Below are positions 17,821 through 27,652 of a stretch of 64,000 bases of DNA, one piece after another (within the stretch, counting starts at the first letter, position 1; each line of letters opens with the position of its first letter). Source of the stretch: Streptomyces sp. GTDB lineage: Bacteria; Actinomycetota; Actinomycetes; Streptomycetales; Streptomycetaceae. Location: NCBI RefSeq assembly GCF_031181555.1, contig NZ_JAPSKQ010000005.1, positions 24,437 through 88,436 of the forward strand, written 5' to 3'. The position numbers and the translations under genes are program-made. The notes beneath the pieces were generated by a model that did no database searches, was not told the origin of the DNA, and saw nothing but the letters and a program-made list of their open reading frames with translations.

Positions 17821-19836
17821 ATGTCGGAGGCGGAGCGGGCGGGGACATCCCGTCAGGACAAGAGCGCACGTCTCCTCGCCGGGCGGTACCGGCTGGGAGA
17901 TGTGCTCGGCCGCGGCGGCATGGGGACGGTGTGGCGGGCCGAGGACGAGACGCTGGGGCGTACCGTCGCCGTCAAGGAGCTTCGGTTCCCGTCGAACATC
18001 GACGAGGAGGAGAAGCGGCGGCTGATCACGCGGACGCTGCGCGAGGCCAAGGCGATCGCACGGATCCGCAACACCAGCGCCGTGACCGTCTTCGACGTGG
18101 TCCAGGAGGACGACCGGCCCTGGATCGTGATGGAACTCGTCGAGGGCAAGTCGCTCGCCGAGGTCATCCGGGAGGACGGCCTGCTGGGGCCGAAACGCGC
18201 CGCCGAGGTCGGGCTGGCCGTGCTCGACGTGCTGCGCTCCGCGCACCGCGAGGGCATCCTGCACCGTGACGTGAAGCCGTCCAACGTGCTGATCGCCGAT
18301 GACGGCCGGGTGGTGCTCACCGACTTCGGCATCGCCCAGGTCGAGGGCGACCCGTCCATCACCTCGACCGGCATGCTGGTCGGCGCCCCCTCCTACATCT
18401 CCCCGGAGCGGGCCCGCGGGCACAAGCCGGGGCCGGCGGCCGACCTGTGGTCGCTCGGCGGGCTGCTGTACGCGGCGGTGGAGGGCTCGCCGCCGTACGA
18501 CAAGGGATCCGCGATCGCGACGCTCACGGCGGTGATGACCGAGCCGCTCGAGGAACCGAAGAACGCGGGACCGCTCCGGGACGTCATCCACGGGCTGCTC
18601 ACCAAGGACCCCGCCCGGCGGCTCGACGACGCCGGGGCCCGGGCGATGCTGAACGCGGTCATCCGCGCGCCGGAGGCCGGGGCGGAGCCCGCGGACGCGA
18701 CGAAGGTCGTGCCGCTGCCCGAGCAGCCCGGTGAGCAGAACGACGCCGGGAGCAAGCGGGGCGAGGAGGCCGGGGAGAGGCTGCGGGGCGCGTTGCGTTC
18801 CGTGCGGAAGGCGGCGGTGGCCGCCGGCTCGGCCGGAGCCGCGGCACGCACCAGGTCCGGCAGCGGAACCGAGTCTTCGAGGGCCGGTGGAGCTGCCGGG
18901 ACCCGGGCGACGGGCACGGCGTCGTCCCCGTCCGCCCCGGCCGCGCCCTCCGGTGCGGGTGCCGGGTCCGGGTCGCGGGCGGCCGCGCAGGGCACGCCGG
19001 CCTCGGGCGGGCGGAGTTCCGGGTGGCCGGTGATGACGCCGCCGGACCTGCCGGCGAGGCCTGTGCCGAGGGCTCCGATCACCGATGTGGTGCCGCGGCG
19101 GACGTTGGTGATCATCGCGGTGGCCGTGGTGCTCGCCGTCCTCGGCACCGTGCTGGTCTTCGCACTCGGCGGCGACGACGAGAGCGGCCAGGGGGCGAAG
19201 GGCGGCGGGGGCGGTAAGGCCGTCGCCAGTGGGACGCCGAGCGCGGACACCAAGGACGACGAGAGCGGCGGCATCCGCACCGACGGCACGGCGACCGAAT
19301 CGGCCGGTGCGGGGGCCGGTTCGGCGAACACCCCGGGGACCGACGACGACGGGGCGGACGGCCCGGACGACTCGGACGACCCGGCCGAGGACGGTGGCGG
19401 TACCTCGGCGAAGGAGACGCACGAGGGGAACCAGGGGTACTCGATCGGGCTGCCCGGGGGCTGGAAGTACCGGTCGACGGGGGCCGCGGGAGACCGCTTC
19501 ACCGGGCCCGACGGGCAGAAGCTGCTCGTCGCCTGGACGTCCACGCCGAAGGACGACCCCGTGGCGGACTGGAAGAACCAGGAACGCTACATGGTGCGTT
19601 CGCAGTACAAGAGGATCCGTATCGAGGAGGTGGACTACCGGGGGTGGAACACGGCCGACTGGGAGTTCACCTATGTGGAGAGCGGGACGAAGTACCGGAC
19701 CGTCGACCGGGGGTTCGTCGTCGACGACCGGCTCGGATACGCGCTGATGTACACGGCCAAGGCCGCCAAGTGGGACAGTGAGCAGCGCAAGGACACCTGG
19801 CGGACGCTGACGAAGACGTTCGAACCCAAGTCCTGA
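17821..19836 (+). CDS. PknB-type Ser/Thr protein kinase (array member 1)
   Basis: 671 aa. The kinase domain (~22-285) is complete: glycine loop GRGGMG, catalytic K52 (VAVKEL), HRDVKPSN (D150) and DFG (D168). A disordered Pro/Gly/Ser-rich juxtamembrane region leads to one transmembrane helix at ~427-450 (VIIAVAVVLAVLGTVLVFAL). The extracellular part (~450-671) has an acidic linker and a folded C-terminal domain (GYSIGLPGGWKYRSTG) shared with other members of this array; no PASTA repeats. ATG 17821 follows GAGGGG at 4 nt; an in-frame ATG at 17809 is possible. Ligand and substrates are unknown. Confidence 0.94.
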   Translation: MSEAERAGTSRQDKSARLLAGRYRLGDVLGRGGMGTVWRAEDETLGRTVAVKELRFPSNIDEEEKRRLITRTLREAKAIARIRNTSAVTVFDVVQEDDRPWIVMELVEGKSLAEVIREDGLLGPKRAAEVGLAVLDVLRSAHREGILHRDVKPSNVLIADDGRVVLTDFGIAQVEGDPSITSTGMLVGAPSYISPERARGHKPGPAADLWSLGGLLYAAVEGSPPYDKGSAIATLTAVMTEPLEEPKNAGPLRDVIHGLLTKDPARRLDDAGARAMLNAVIRAPEAGAEPADATKVVPLPEQPGEQNDAGSKRGEEAGERLRGALRSVRKAAVAAGSAGAAARTRSGSGTESSRAGGAAGTRATGTASSPSAPAAPSGAGAGSGSRAAAQGTPASGGRSSGWPVMTPPDLPARPVPRAPITDVVPRRTLVIIAVAVVLAVLGTVLVFALGGDDESGQGAKGGGGGKAVASGTPSADTKDDESGGIRTDGTATESAGAGAGSANTPGTDDDGADGPDDSDDPAEDGGGTSAKETHEGNQGYSIGLPGGWKYRSTGAAGDRFTGPDGQKLLVAWTSTPKDDPVADWKNQERYMVRSQYKRIRIEEVDYRGWNTADWEFTYVESGTKYRTVDRGFVVDDRLGYALMYTAKAAKWDSEQRKDTWRTLTKTFEPKS

Positions 19837-19989
19837 GCATGAGCGGGCCCCGGAATGGGGAGGGAGATGTGGCATCCCCTCTCTGCGGGTTGCCTCCGGC
19901 ACGTATCGTGAGTGCTTGCGGACCGTACGAAGCCGGAACGGCCCGCTGGGCGAACGGAACTGACCGACCGTACGGCCGGGGGAGGCAAC

Positions 19990-22689
19990 GTGGAGGATTA
20001 CGCGGGACGGGTTCTCGCCGACCGCTACCGTCTGCCGCTGCCGCCCTCCGACGAGTACGAGCTCACCGAGACCCGTGCCTTCGACACCTACAGCGGTCAG
20101 GAGGTCCTGGTCAGGCAGGTTCCGCTGCCGGAGGTCGTCGAGGCCGAGGTGCTCGACGCCGAGGGACTGCCCGACGGCTTCACGGCCCGTGACGGGGGCG
20201 CACGGCGCGGCTTCGGGCCCGCGTCCGCGCGCGCGGACGCGCGGCGGCCCGCCGATCCGGTCGTGCGGCGCGCGGTCGAGGCCGCGCAGGCGGCGGCCGC
20301 CATTCCCGACCATCCGCGGCTGGACCAGGTCTTCGACGTGTTCGCGGAGGGCGGTTCGCTGTGGATCGTCAGTGAGCTGGTGGCCGCGCGTCCGCTGGCG
20401 GCCCTGCTCGCCGAGAAGACGCTGTCCCCGTACCGGGCGGCGGAGGTCGCCTCCGACGTGCTGACGGCCCTGCGGGTGCTGCACTCCCACGGCTGGGTGC
20501 ACCGCAACATCACCGCGCGCACCGTGCTCGTCTGCGACGACGGCCGGGTGATGCTGACCGGTCTCGCGGTCGGCGCGGCGGAGGAGGCGCTGTGCGGCTA
20601 CGACCCGGTGCCGGCACCGGACGAGGACCCGGAAGCAGGGCCCGGAGAACGGGCGGGAGAGCGAGCGGGGGCGGTCGGGGCCCTGGACCCGGCGGCGCCC
20701 GCGGGAGCACCGGATCCGGGGCGCGGCCCGTCCTGGCCCCCCGGGTTCGCCGCCCCCGCCTCGTCCCGGGACTCCGTCCCGGCCCGCGATCCCGACGCCG
20801 CGCGACGGGCCGCCATCGAGGCACGGGCGGGCCGGCTGCCCCCGGGCGGGGCGGACACGGCTGGGGAGGGCTCCGCCGCGGCGGTCCCGCGGGCCCTGGA
20901 CAGCACGGGGGACGTGCGGGCGGCACGCGCGGGCGCGATCGCCGCGTACCGGGCGGGCGCCCGTGCCGCCGCCCGGGTCCAGGAGGCCCAGCAGAGCGGA
21001 CGGGCCGCCCTGCCCGGGGCCCGGTCCGCCCCCGAGGGGGGCGTACCGGCCCCCGCCCCGCACGGCAACGGCTCCGCGCAACCGCCGTACGTCCCGGAGC
21101 AGGGCGGCGGGGGCACGGCGGCCGGTGCGGTTCCGCCGGGACGGATAGCCGACCCCTACGGCGTGGGCGCCACCGACCGGCACGGCGCCGCGCCCCGCAC
21201 CGGCACCGGCGGTACGCCGGCGGCCGTCGGCGACGAACGTCGCGGACAGCCGCGTACGCCCCTTCCGGCCGGTGGTTCCACGGCCGGTGGCTCCGTGGCC
21301 GGCCGTGCCCCCGGTCCCGCGGCCGACGCGCCGGGACCCGGCGGAGCCGCCCCGCCCGCCCGTTGGGACGACCTGGTGGCGCCCACGCCCGCGCGCCGTG
21401 GCCCGGCCACCGCGCTGGCCGCCGAGCGGGCGCGGCAGGCGCGGATGGCCGTCGTCGGGCCCGTGACGGAGCGGTGGGCGCCGGAACAGGCCGGGCCCGT
21501 GCACGAGAACTGGCAGCTGGCCGCGCCGATCGGACCCGCGACCGACCTGTGGGCGCTGGGCGCGCTGCTGTTCCGGGCCGTCCAGGGACACGCGCCGTAC
21601 CCGGAGGAGTCGACGGCCGAGCTGGTGCAGATGGTGTGCGCCGAGCCGCCCGCGTTCGCCGAGGAGTGCGGGCCGCTGAGGCCGGTCGTGGAGTCGCTGC
21701 TGCGTCAGGACCCCACCGAGCGACCGGACTTCGAGGAGCTGCGCGGCTGGCTGCGTTCCCTGGTGCGGTCGGCGCCCGAGCCGGAGGCCGGCGTGCACGT
21801 CATCACGGCGCCGCCCGTCGACGCGAGCCGGCTGCCGGTCGTACGGCGGCGGGGCGAGCTGGTGCGCAGGCGGCGCGCCGCCCTGCCCGCGCACCACGGA
21901 CGGCACAAGCGGGCCAAACAGAAGGACCACTCGCCGCGCCGGCTGGGCCGCACCCTGCTCCTGCTGGTGCTGCTCGCCATGGCCGCGGCGATCACGTACG
22001 CCATGCTGTTCATGCCGAAGGCCGGCGAGGGGGCCTCGGGCGCCGGTTCCACCGACCGCACCGGAACGGCCGGCGAGGTCGGCGAGGCGCCGCACTCCCC
22101 GGGCGGTGGGGCGGGGGACGGCGGGACCTCGCCGGAGCCGGACGGCGACTCCGAGGACGGCTCGGAGGAGACCACCAAGGGAAGCTCCGAGGAGTCGGCC
22201 GGCTCCGCCGAGACGCAGACCACCGGACCCGAGGTCGCCGACGGCTTCACCCTGCGCGAGGACCCCGAGGGCTTCCGGGTCGCCGTGGCCGAGGACTGGG
22301 AGCGCACCGCGAAGAACGGCAGCGGGCAGGTCGTCTACTCCCGCGGCGACTTCGAACTCATCGTCGTACCCGGCCGGGACAGCGCGCGGGAGTACGGCAG
22401 CGACCCCATGGCCTACCAGCGGGACGACGAGCGCGAGCTCCAGCCGTACCGCGACTCCAGCTGGGCCACCTCCACCGGTCTGAAGACCATCGAGGTGGGC
22501 GGACGGACCATGGCCGAGGGGCAGTTCACCTGGACCGGCGGTGACGGGGGCGAGCTGTACGTCCGCAACCTCGCGGCGCTGATCGACGGCCGGTACCACG
22601 TGGTGCAGGTGCGCGGACCGGAGGCCGAACGGGACGAGGTGACACGGCTGTTCGAGCAGGCGGCGGCGACGTACCGGTTCACCGGCTGA
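19990..22689 (+). CDS. transmembrane pseudokinase (array member 2)
   Basis: 899 aa. The fold is kinase-like but every catalytic element is lost: no glycine loop, Arg42 in place of the VAVK lysine (VLVRQV), HRN (N173) instead of HRD, and TGL (190-192) instead of DFG. The C-lobe resumes near residue 515 (PATDLWALGALLFRAVQGHAPYP) after a ~310-residue Pro/Ala/Gly-rich insertion. One transmembrane helix (~652-675) is followed by an acidic linker and an extracellular domain (GFTLREDPEGFRVAVAEDWERT) like those of its neighbours. GTG 19990 follows GGGGGAGG. The family suggests a scaffold or allosteric partner of the adjacent kinases; that is inference. Confidence 0.9.
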   Translation: MEDYAGRVLADRYRLPLPPSDEYELTETRAFDTYSGQEVLVRQVPLPEVVEAEVLDAEGLPDGFTARDGGARRGFGPASARADARRPADPVVRRAVEAAQAAAAIPDHPRLDQVFDVFAEGGSLWIVSELVAARPLAALLAEKTLSPYRAAEVASDVLTALRVLHSHGWVHRNITARTVLVCDDGRVMLTGLAVGAAEEALCGYDPVPAPDEDPEAGPGERAGERAGAVGALDPAAPAGAPDPGRGPSWPPGFAAPASSRDSVPARDPDAARRAAIEARAGRLPPGGADTAGEGSAAAVPRALDSTGDVRAARAGAIAAYRAGARAAARVQEAQQSGRAALPGARSAPEGGVPAPAPHGNGSAQPPYVPEQGGGGTAAGAVPPGRIADPYGVGATDRHGAAPRTGTGGTPAAVGDERRGQPRTPLPAGGSTAGGSVAGRAPGPAADAPGPGGAAPPARWDDLVAPTPARRGPATALAAERARQARMAVVGPVTERWAPEQAGPVHENWQLAAPIGPATDLWALGALLFRAVQGHAPYPEESTAELVQMVCAEPPAFAEECGPLRPVVESLLRQDPTERPDFEELRGWLRSLVRSAPEPEAGVHVITAPPVDASRLPVVRRRGELVRRRRAALPAHHGRHKRAKQKDHSPRRLGRTLLLLVLLAMAAAITYAMLFMPKAGEGASGAGSTDRTGTAGEVGEAPHSPGGGAGDGGTSPEPDGDSEDGSEETTKGSSEESAGSAETQTTGPEVADGFTLREDPEGFRVAVAEDWERTAKNGSGQVVYSRGDFELIVVPGRDSAREYGSDPMAYQRDDERELQPYRDSSWATSTGLKTIEVGGRTMAEGQFTWTGGDGGELYVRNLAALIDGRYHVVQVRGPEAERDEVTRLFEQAAATYRFTG

Positions 22690-22851
22690 CGGGACCGTAC
22701 CGCGGGACACCGCACGGTTCCGTACGCGCTCCGGTCACCTCCCGTCCCGTACGGCGACAACCATCACAGTGCGGTCTCCATGGCACCCCGTCGGTTCCCA
22801 GGAGGGGAGCGGGTACTTACCCTGACCTTGTCAAGACCATTGCGGGGCAAC

Positions 22852-24489
22852 GTGAATCAGATGCAGGGCCTGCTCGTCGCGGGCCGCTACCGGCTCGGCG
22901 ACGCCATCGGCAGCGGGGGCATGGGCCGGGTGTGGCGTGCGCACGACGAGGTGCTGCACCGATCCGTCGCCATCAAGGAACTGACCGCCGCGCTCTACGT
23001 CTCCGACAGCGAGCAGGCCATGCTGCTGGCGCGCACCCGCGCGGAGGCACGGGCGGCCGCGCGGATCAACCACTCCGCCGTCGTCACGGTGCACGACGTG
23101 CTGGAGCACGACGGCCGGCCGTGGATCGTGATGGAACTGGTCGAGGGCCGTTCGCTGGCCGACGCGATGAAGGAACAGGAACGCGTCGAGCCCCGCGAGG
23201 CCGCGCGCATCGGCCTGTGGGTGCTGCGTGCGCTGCGCGCCGCGCACACCGCCGGCGTCCTGCACCGTGACGTCAAGCCCGGCAACGTCCTCCTCGGCCG
23301 GGACGGCCGCGTGCTGCTCACCGACTTCGGCATCGCGCAGATAGACGGCGACACGGCCATCACCCGCACCGGAGAGGTCGTCGGCTCGGTCGACTACCTC
23401 GCCCCCGAGCGGGTCCGCGGCCACGACCCCGGCCCCTCCTCCGACCTGTGGGCGCTCGGCGCGACGCTGTACACGGCGGTGGAGGGCAGATCGCCGTTCC
23501 GCCGCACCTCGCCGCTGACCACCATGCAGGCGGTCGTCGAGGAGGAGGCCGCCGAGCCGCGGCACGCCGGCCCGCTCGCGCCCGTCATCAGCGCACTCCT
23601 GCGCAAGGATCCGGCCACCCGGCCCGACGCGGCCGAGGCCGAGCGGATGCTCGCCGACGCGGCGGAGGGGCGCCGGCCGAACGCGGCGCAGGTGTACGTG
23701 CCGACGCAGGCCGCCGCCGCTCGTGTGCCGCTGCCGCACGCGACCCGGCCGGACACCGCCTTGCCCCCGCAGGCCCCGCCGGTGACCGGCCCCACGGCCG
23801 TGCATCCGCCGTACGCGCCCACCGGTGCCGCGCCCCGCCGGCGGGGGCGCCTGGTCGCCCTGGTCGCCGCCCTGGCCGCGCTCGTCGGCGGGGGAACCGC
23901 GGTGGTGCTGCAGCAGTGGGACGAGGGCACGGGGAGGGGCGGTGCCTCCGTGGCTCCTTCCGGCACCCCGGCGCCCGCGCCCGACGCCACGAAGGCCGGG
24001 GAGACCGAGTCCACGGGCGGCCTCCCGGCGGGCTGGGTGCGTCGCACCGACCCCTACGGCTTCAGCATCGTCCTGCCCGGTGAGAACTGGGAGCGCGTCG
24101 TCTTCGACGAGGAGACCCGACAGGTCGACTACACGCCCGACGGCGGCAGGCACTTCATCCGCATCGCCGCCGACGACTCTCCCGACTACGACGACCCGTA
24201 CGAGCACCTGAGCGATCTGGACCAGCAGATAGGGCAGCGCCTGGTCGACTACCGGCGGGTGGGGCTGGAACGCCGCGTCTACCGCGACCGCGAGAGCGCC
24301 CGGCTGGAGTACACCTGGACGGCGCTGGCCAAGGACACCGACTTCCCGGGGCCGCGCCGGGCGATCGACCAGATGTACGTCTCGCGGGACGGGATCGAGT
24401 ACGCGATCTACATGTCCGGGCCGGCCGAGGACTGGGCCACGACCAGCGGGCAGTTCGAGACGGTGCTGCGGGGCTGGCGCGAGCCCTGA
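22852..24489 (+). CDS. PknB-type Ser/Thr protein kinase (array member 3)
   Basis: 545 aa. The complete kinase domain begins at once: GSGGMG (20-25), K42 (VAIKEL), HRDVKPGN (H138, D140) and DFG. A Pro/Ala-rich linker leads to a short transmembrane helix (~LVALVAALAALVGGGTAVVL) and a ~165-residue extracellular domain beginning GLPAGWVRRTDPYGFSIVLPGENWERV, alike in pattern to those of kinases 1, 2, 5 and 6. GTG 22852 is preceded by GGGG at 4 nt; ATG 22861 has no site. It follows the pseudokinase gene by 162 bp, so it probably has its own promoter. Confidence 0.93.
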   Translation: MNQMQGLLVAGRYRLGDAIGSGGMGRVWRAHDEVLHRSVAIKELTAALYVSDSEQAMLLARTRAEARAAARINHSAVVTVHDVLEHDGRPWIVMELVEGRSLADAMKEQERVEPREAARIGLWVLRALRAAHTAGVLHRDVKPGNVLLGRDGRVLLTDFGIAQIDGDTAITRTGEVVGSVDYLAPERVRGHDPGPSSDLWALGATLYTAVEGRSPFRRTSPLTTMQAVVEEEAAEPRHAGPLAPVISALLRKDPATRPDAAEAERMLADAAEGRRPNAAQVYVPTQAAAARVPLPHATRPDTALPPQAPPVTGPTAVHPPYAPTGAAPRRRGRLVALVAALAALVGGGTAVVLQQWDEGTGRGGASVAPSGTPAPAPDATKAGETESTGGLPAGWVRRTDPYGFSIVLPGENWERVVFDEETRQVDYTPDGGRHFIRIAADDSPDYDDPYEHLSDLDQQIGQRLVDYRRVGLERRVYRDRESARLEYTWTALAKDTDFPGPRRAIDQMYVSRDGIEYAIYMSGPAEDWATTSGQFETVLRGWREP

Positions 24490-24573
24490 CGCGCCCGGGG
24501 TGCCGGACGCGCCCGGCGTGCGCGAACGCGCGCGCCGCTTGGCCGAATCACCGTACCGGAGGGGACACATCCG

Positions 24574-25839
24574 GTGGGGCATGATGGGCCCATGGGGACC
24601 GAGGGGGACGCCGAGAACGGGACCGTGCGACCCAACGCCCGTGTCATCGCGGGCCGTTACCGTCTGGAGGCGAGGCTCGGGCGCGGCGGCATGGGCGTGG
24701 TCTGGCGGGCCACCGACCAACTGCTCGGACGCGGCGTCGCCGTCAAGGAACTCCCCCTGGACGAGACGCCCTCCGCGTCGGAGGCCCGGCGGCAGCGGGA
24801 ACGCACCCTGCGCGAGGCACGCGCCCTCGCCCAGTTGAGCCACCCGCACATCATCGTCGTCCACGACGTGGTGGAGGACGACGCACGTCCGTACATCGTC
24901 CTGGAGCTGATCGACGGCGGTTCGCTCGCCGACCGCATCGCCGCACACGGCCCGGTCGACGCCGCCGAGGCCGCACGGATCGGCATCGACCTGCTCGGCG
25001 CGCTGCGGGCCGCCCACACGGCCGGTGTCCTGCACCGTGACCTCAAGCCCGCCAACGTCCTGCTGGAGGACGGCACCGGCCGGGTCGTCCTCACCGACTT
25101 CGGCATCGCCCGGGTCGCGGGCTCCACGACGCTCACCGAGACCGGCTCCTTCGTCGGCTCGCCCGAGTACACCGCCCCCGAGCGGATGTCCGGTGCCAGG
25201 ACGGGACCGGAGTCCGACCTGTGGTCGCTGGGCGCGCTGCTGTGCGCGGCGCTGAGCGGTGAGTCGCCGTTCCGGCGCGACTCGCTCGGCGGTGTCCTGC
25301 ACGCGGTCGTGACCGACGAGATACGGCCGCCCGCCCAGGCCGGGCCGATCCTGCCCGTCGTGCGCGGTCTGCTGGAGCGCGACCCCGACCGGCGGCTGGA
25401 CGCGGACCGGGCCGAACGGATGCTGCGGGCCTTCCTCGAGACGGGCCGTACGCCGAAGTCCGCGCCGCTCGGGCCGCCGCCGCCCGAGCGGGGCCCGTCC
25501 CGTCGCCGGCCCCCGGCGCGGCGGGCGGAAGGGGATGGGCGTCCCCCCGTCGTCCCCGGGGCCGGGGCCGGGGAGCGCGCCGCGCGGCGGCAGCCCACGA
25601 GGAGCGTGCTCGTGGCCGCGCTGGCGGTCGCCGCGATGGCGGGAGCGGGCGTCTCCGCGGCGGCGCTGCTCATGCAGGAGCGGGACGGCGACGGAGGCGG
25701 TACGCCGACCAGCACGGCCCCCGAGACGCCCGTGAGCGAATCGCCCTCCGCGTCCCGGACCCCGTCGTCGCCCCCTACGGCCACCCCACGGCGACCGGTT
25801 CCCCGCCCCCGGCCGCATAGCCGCATAAAAGGGAGATAA
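24574..25839 (+). CDS. PknB-type Ser/Thr protein kinase with minimal tail (array member 4)
   Basis: 421 aa from GTG 24574, which has GGAGGGG at 9-nt spacing. ATG 24592 is the main alternative and would shorten the protein by six residues. Active-site elements are intact: GRGGMG, K58 (VAVKEL), HRDLKPAN and DFG. The transmembrane helix (SVLVAALAVAAMAGAGVSAAALLM) is followed only by ~45 Thr/Ser/Pro/Arg-rich residues, so unlike its neighbours it lacks a folded extracellular sensor domain. The C-terminus is basic (RPRPHSRIKGR). It lies 84 bp after kinase 3 and 80 bp before kinase 5. Confidence 0.92.
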   Translation: MGHDGPMGTEGDAENGTVRPNARVIAGRYRLEARLGRGGMGVVWRATDQLLGRGVAVKELPLDETPSASEARRQRERTLREARALAQLSHPHIIVVHDVVEDDARPYIVLELIDGGSLADRIAAHGPVDAAEAARIGIDLLGALRAAHTAGVLHRDLKPANVLLEDGTGRVVLTDFGIARVAGSTTLTETGSFVGSPEYTAPERMSGARTGPESDLWSLGALLCAALSGESPFRRDSLGGVLHAVVTDEIRPPAQAGPILPVVRGLLERDPDRRLDADRAERMLRAFLETGRTPKSAPLGPPPPERGPSRRRPPARRAEGDGRPPVVPGAGAGERAARRQPTRSVLVAALAVAAMAGAGVSAAALLMQERDGDGGGTPTSTAPETPVSESPSASRTPSSPPTATPRRPVPRPRPHSRIKGR

Positions 25840-25919
25840 GTCCTGGTGGGCGTCACGGGTCTGTGACCGGTCCGCGTTCCGGGTGGATACGCGGCGGCGC
25901 GGCGCGATATGGATGACCC

Positions 25920-27587
25920 ATGAGCAGCAACGGGGGAGCCCGCCACGGGACCGACGAGCCAACCAGTTTTGGCCTGCAACCGCCGAACCCGAACCCGCCC
26001 GTGGCCGTGCCGCACCCCGGCAACCCGTACGCGACACCCACGCAGGTGGTCCCGGAGCAGGCGCAGGACCACTCCCTGCCGTCGCACGAACCCGGCGCCG
26101 GACGGCTCATCGCCGGCCGCTACCGGCTGCTCGCCAAGCTCGGGCACGGCGGCATGGGCACGGTGTGGCGGGCCAAGGACGAGACGGTGGACCGCGAGGT
26201 CGCGGTCAAGGAGCCCCGCGTCCCGGACCACCTTCCCGAGCGCGAACGCTCCAACACCTTCGAGCGGATGCGCCGCGAGGCCCGTGCCGCCGCCCGGCTC
26301 GACCACCCGGCGGTGGTCGACGTGCATGACGTCGCGGTCGTGGACGGTCAGCCGTGGATCGTGATGGAACTGGTCCAGGGCCGTTCGCTGGGCGCCGTCC
26401 TGCAGGAGGAGGGCACCCTCCCCGCGCGCGAGGCCGCCCGGGTCGGCCTCGAAGTGCTCGGCGCGCTGGAGGCCGCCCACGCGGCGGGCATCCTGCACCG
26501 CGACGTGAAGCCGGACAACGTGCTGCTCGGCCGGTACGACCGGGTCGTCCTCACCGACTTCGGCATCGCCCGGATCGAGGGCGAGACCAACCTGACCGAC
26601 ACCGGCGGCTTCGTCGGCTCCCCCGAGTACATCGCGCCCGAGCGGGTGCTGGGCCAGCGTCCCGGTCCCGCCTCCGACCTGTGGTCGCTCGGGGTGGTGC
26701 TGTACGCGGCCACGGAGGGCGTCTCGCCGTTCCGCCGCAGCAACACCCCGGCCACGCTCCAGTCGGTCCTCAACGCCACGCCCGCGCCGCCCGCCTCCGC
26801 GCAGGGACCGCTGGCCGAGGCCATCACCGGTCTGCTGCAGAAGGACCCGGCGCGCCGTCCGGACGCCGCCCGGGTCCGCGCCCTGCTGGAGGCGGCCGCC
26901 AACCCGCCCGAGCCGCAGCCCACGCAGATCGTCCAGGTCCCCGTCCCCGACTCCGGCGGCAAGGGGATCCGGCTCGGCCGCAAGGCGCTGACCGGGATCG
27001 GCGCGGCGGTCGTGGCGGGAGCGGTCGCGGCCTGGCTCGTGGTCGCGGACCCGTTCGCGGGGCCGCTGCCGGAGGGCTGGAAGCAGCACGACCTCGGAGA
27101 CCGGGCGGGCGTGAGCCTCGCGGTGCCGGAGGACTTCGTGAGGGACAAGCCCGCCGACGACTCGGACGGGACGGTCGTCTCCTTCACCGACCCGAGCGGA
27201 CTGGTACGGATCGAGACCGACCGCGACCTCAAGGCCGAGGACGAGAACGGCGAGCTCGAGGCCTCGGCGTCGGAGGAGGCGTTCGCGCACTGGGGCGAGC
27301 TCAAGGACGGCGAGTACAGCTGGGGCATCGCCGACACACCGGCGCCCAAGGGGCAGCCGCGCCAGACCACGTACAAGGACCGCGAGGCGGCCACGAACAC
27401 CATCGTCTACACGACGACCGACACGCCGAGGCCGCTGGTGCGCGAGGCGCAGGTCATGTACTACCGGAACAAGGACGGCGACATGTACCGGCTCTGGGTC
27501 GTGTACCCGGGCAAGGGCTACTTCGCCGAGGACGGCCGGGAGATCGCCCGCACGGTCCTCGCCTCGTGGGACATCGGCACACTCTGA
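25920..27587 (+). CDS. PknB-type Ser/Thr protein kinase (array member 5)
   Basis: 555 aa. A ~60-residue Pro/Asn-rich N-terminal extension precedes the kinase domain, unusual in this array. Catalytic elements are present: GHGGMG, K97 (VAVKEP), HRDVKPDN and DFG. One transmembrane helix (GIGAAVVAGAVAAWLVV) near residue 360 leads to an extracellular domain (GWKQHDLGDRAGVSLAVPEDFVRD). ATG 25920 has no Shine-Dalgarno; GATATGGATGACCC immediately upstream contains a -10-like hexamer, so translation is probably leaderless. The extracellular domain is of the same general design as in kinases 1, 3 and 6. Confidence 0.93.
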   Translation: MSSNGGARHGTDEPTSFGLQPPNPNPPVAVPHPGNPYATPTQVVPEQAQDHSLPSHEPGAGRLIAGRYRLLAKLGHGGMGTVWRAKDETVDREVAVKEPRVPDHLPERERSNTFERMRREARAAARLDHPAVVDVHDVAVVDGQPWIVMELVQGRSLGAVLQEEGTLPAREAARVGLEVLGALEAAHAAGILHRDVKPDNVLLGRYDRVVLTDFGIARIEGETNLTDTGGFVGSPEYIAPERVLGQRPGPASDLWSLGVVLYAATEGVSPFRRSNTPATLQSVLNATPAPPASAQGPLAEAITGLLQKDPARRPDAARVRALLEAAANPPEPQPTQIVQVPVPDSGGKGIRLGRKALTGIGAAVVAGAVAAWLVVADPFAGPLPEGWKQHDLGDRAGVSLAVPEDFVRDKPADDSDGTVVSFTDPSGLVRIETDRDLKAEDENGELEASASEEAFAHWGELKDGEYSWGIADTPAPKGQPRQTTYKDREAATNTIVYTTTDTPRPLVREAQVMYYRNKDGDMYRLWVVYPGKGYFAEDGREIARTVLASWDIGTL

Positions 27588-27652
27588 ACCGGCCGCGCCG
27601 GACACGGGTCCGCGCGTCGACAACGCCGCGTCCCGCGCGGTACTGATGGGGG

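Noticed and set aside
17740..22710. Very long antisense open frame opposite kinases 1 and 2 (1656 codons, minus)
   Set aside because: Typical shadow of GC-rich codon bias: low-complexity Arg/Gly/Pro/His translation, no Shine-Dalgarno, and exactly opposite real kinase genes.
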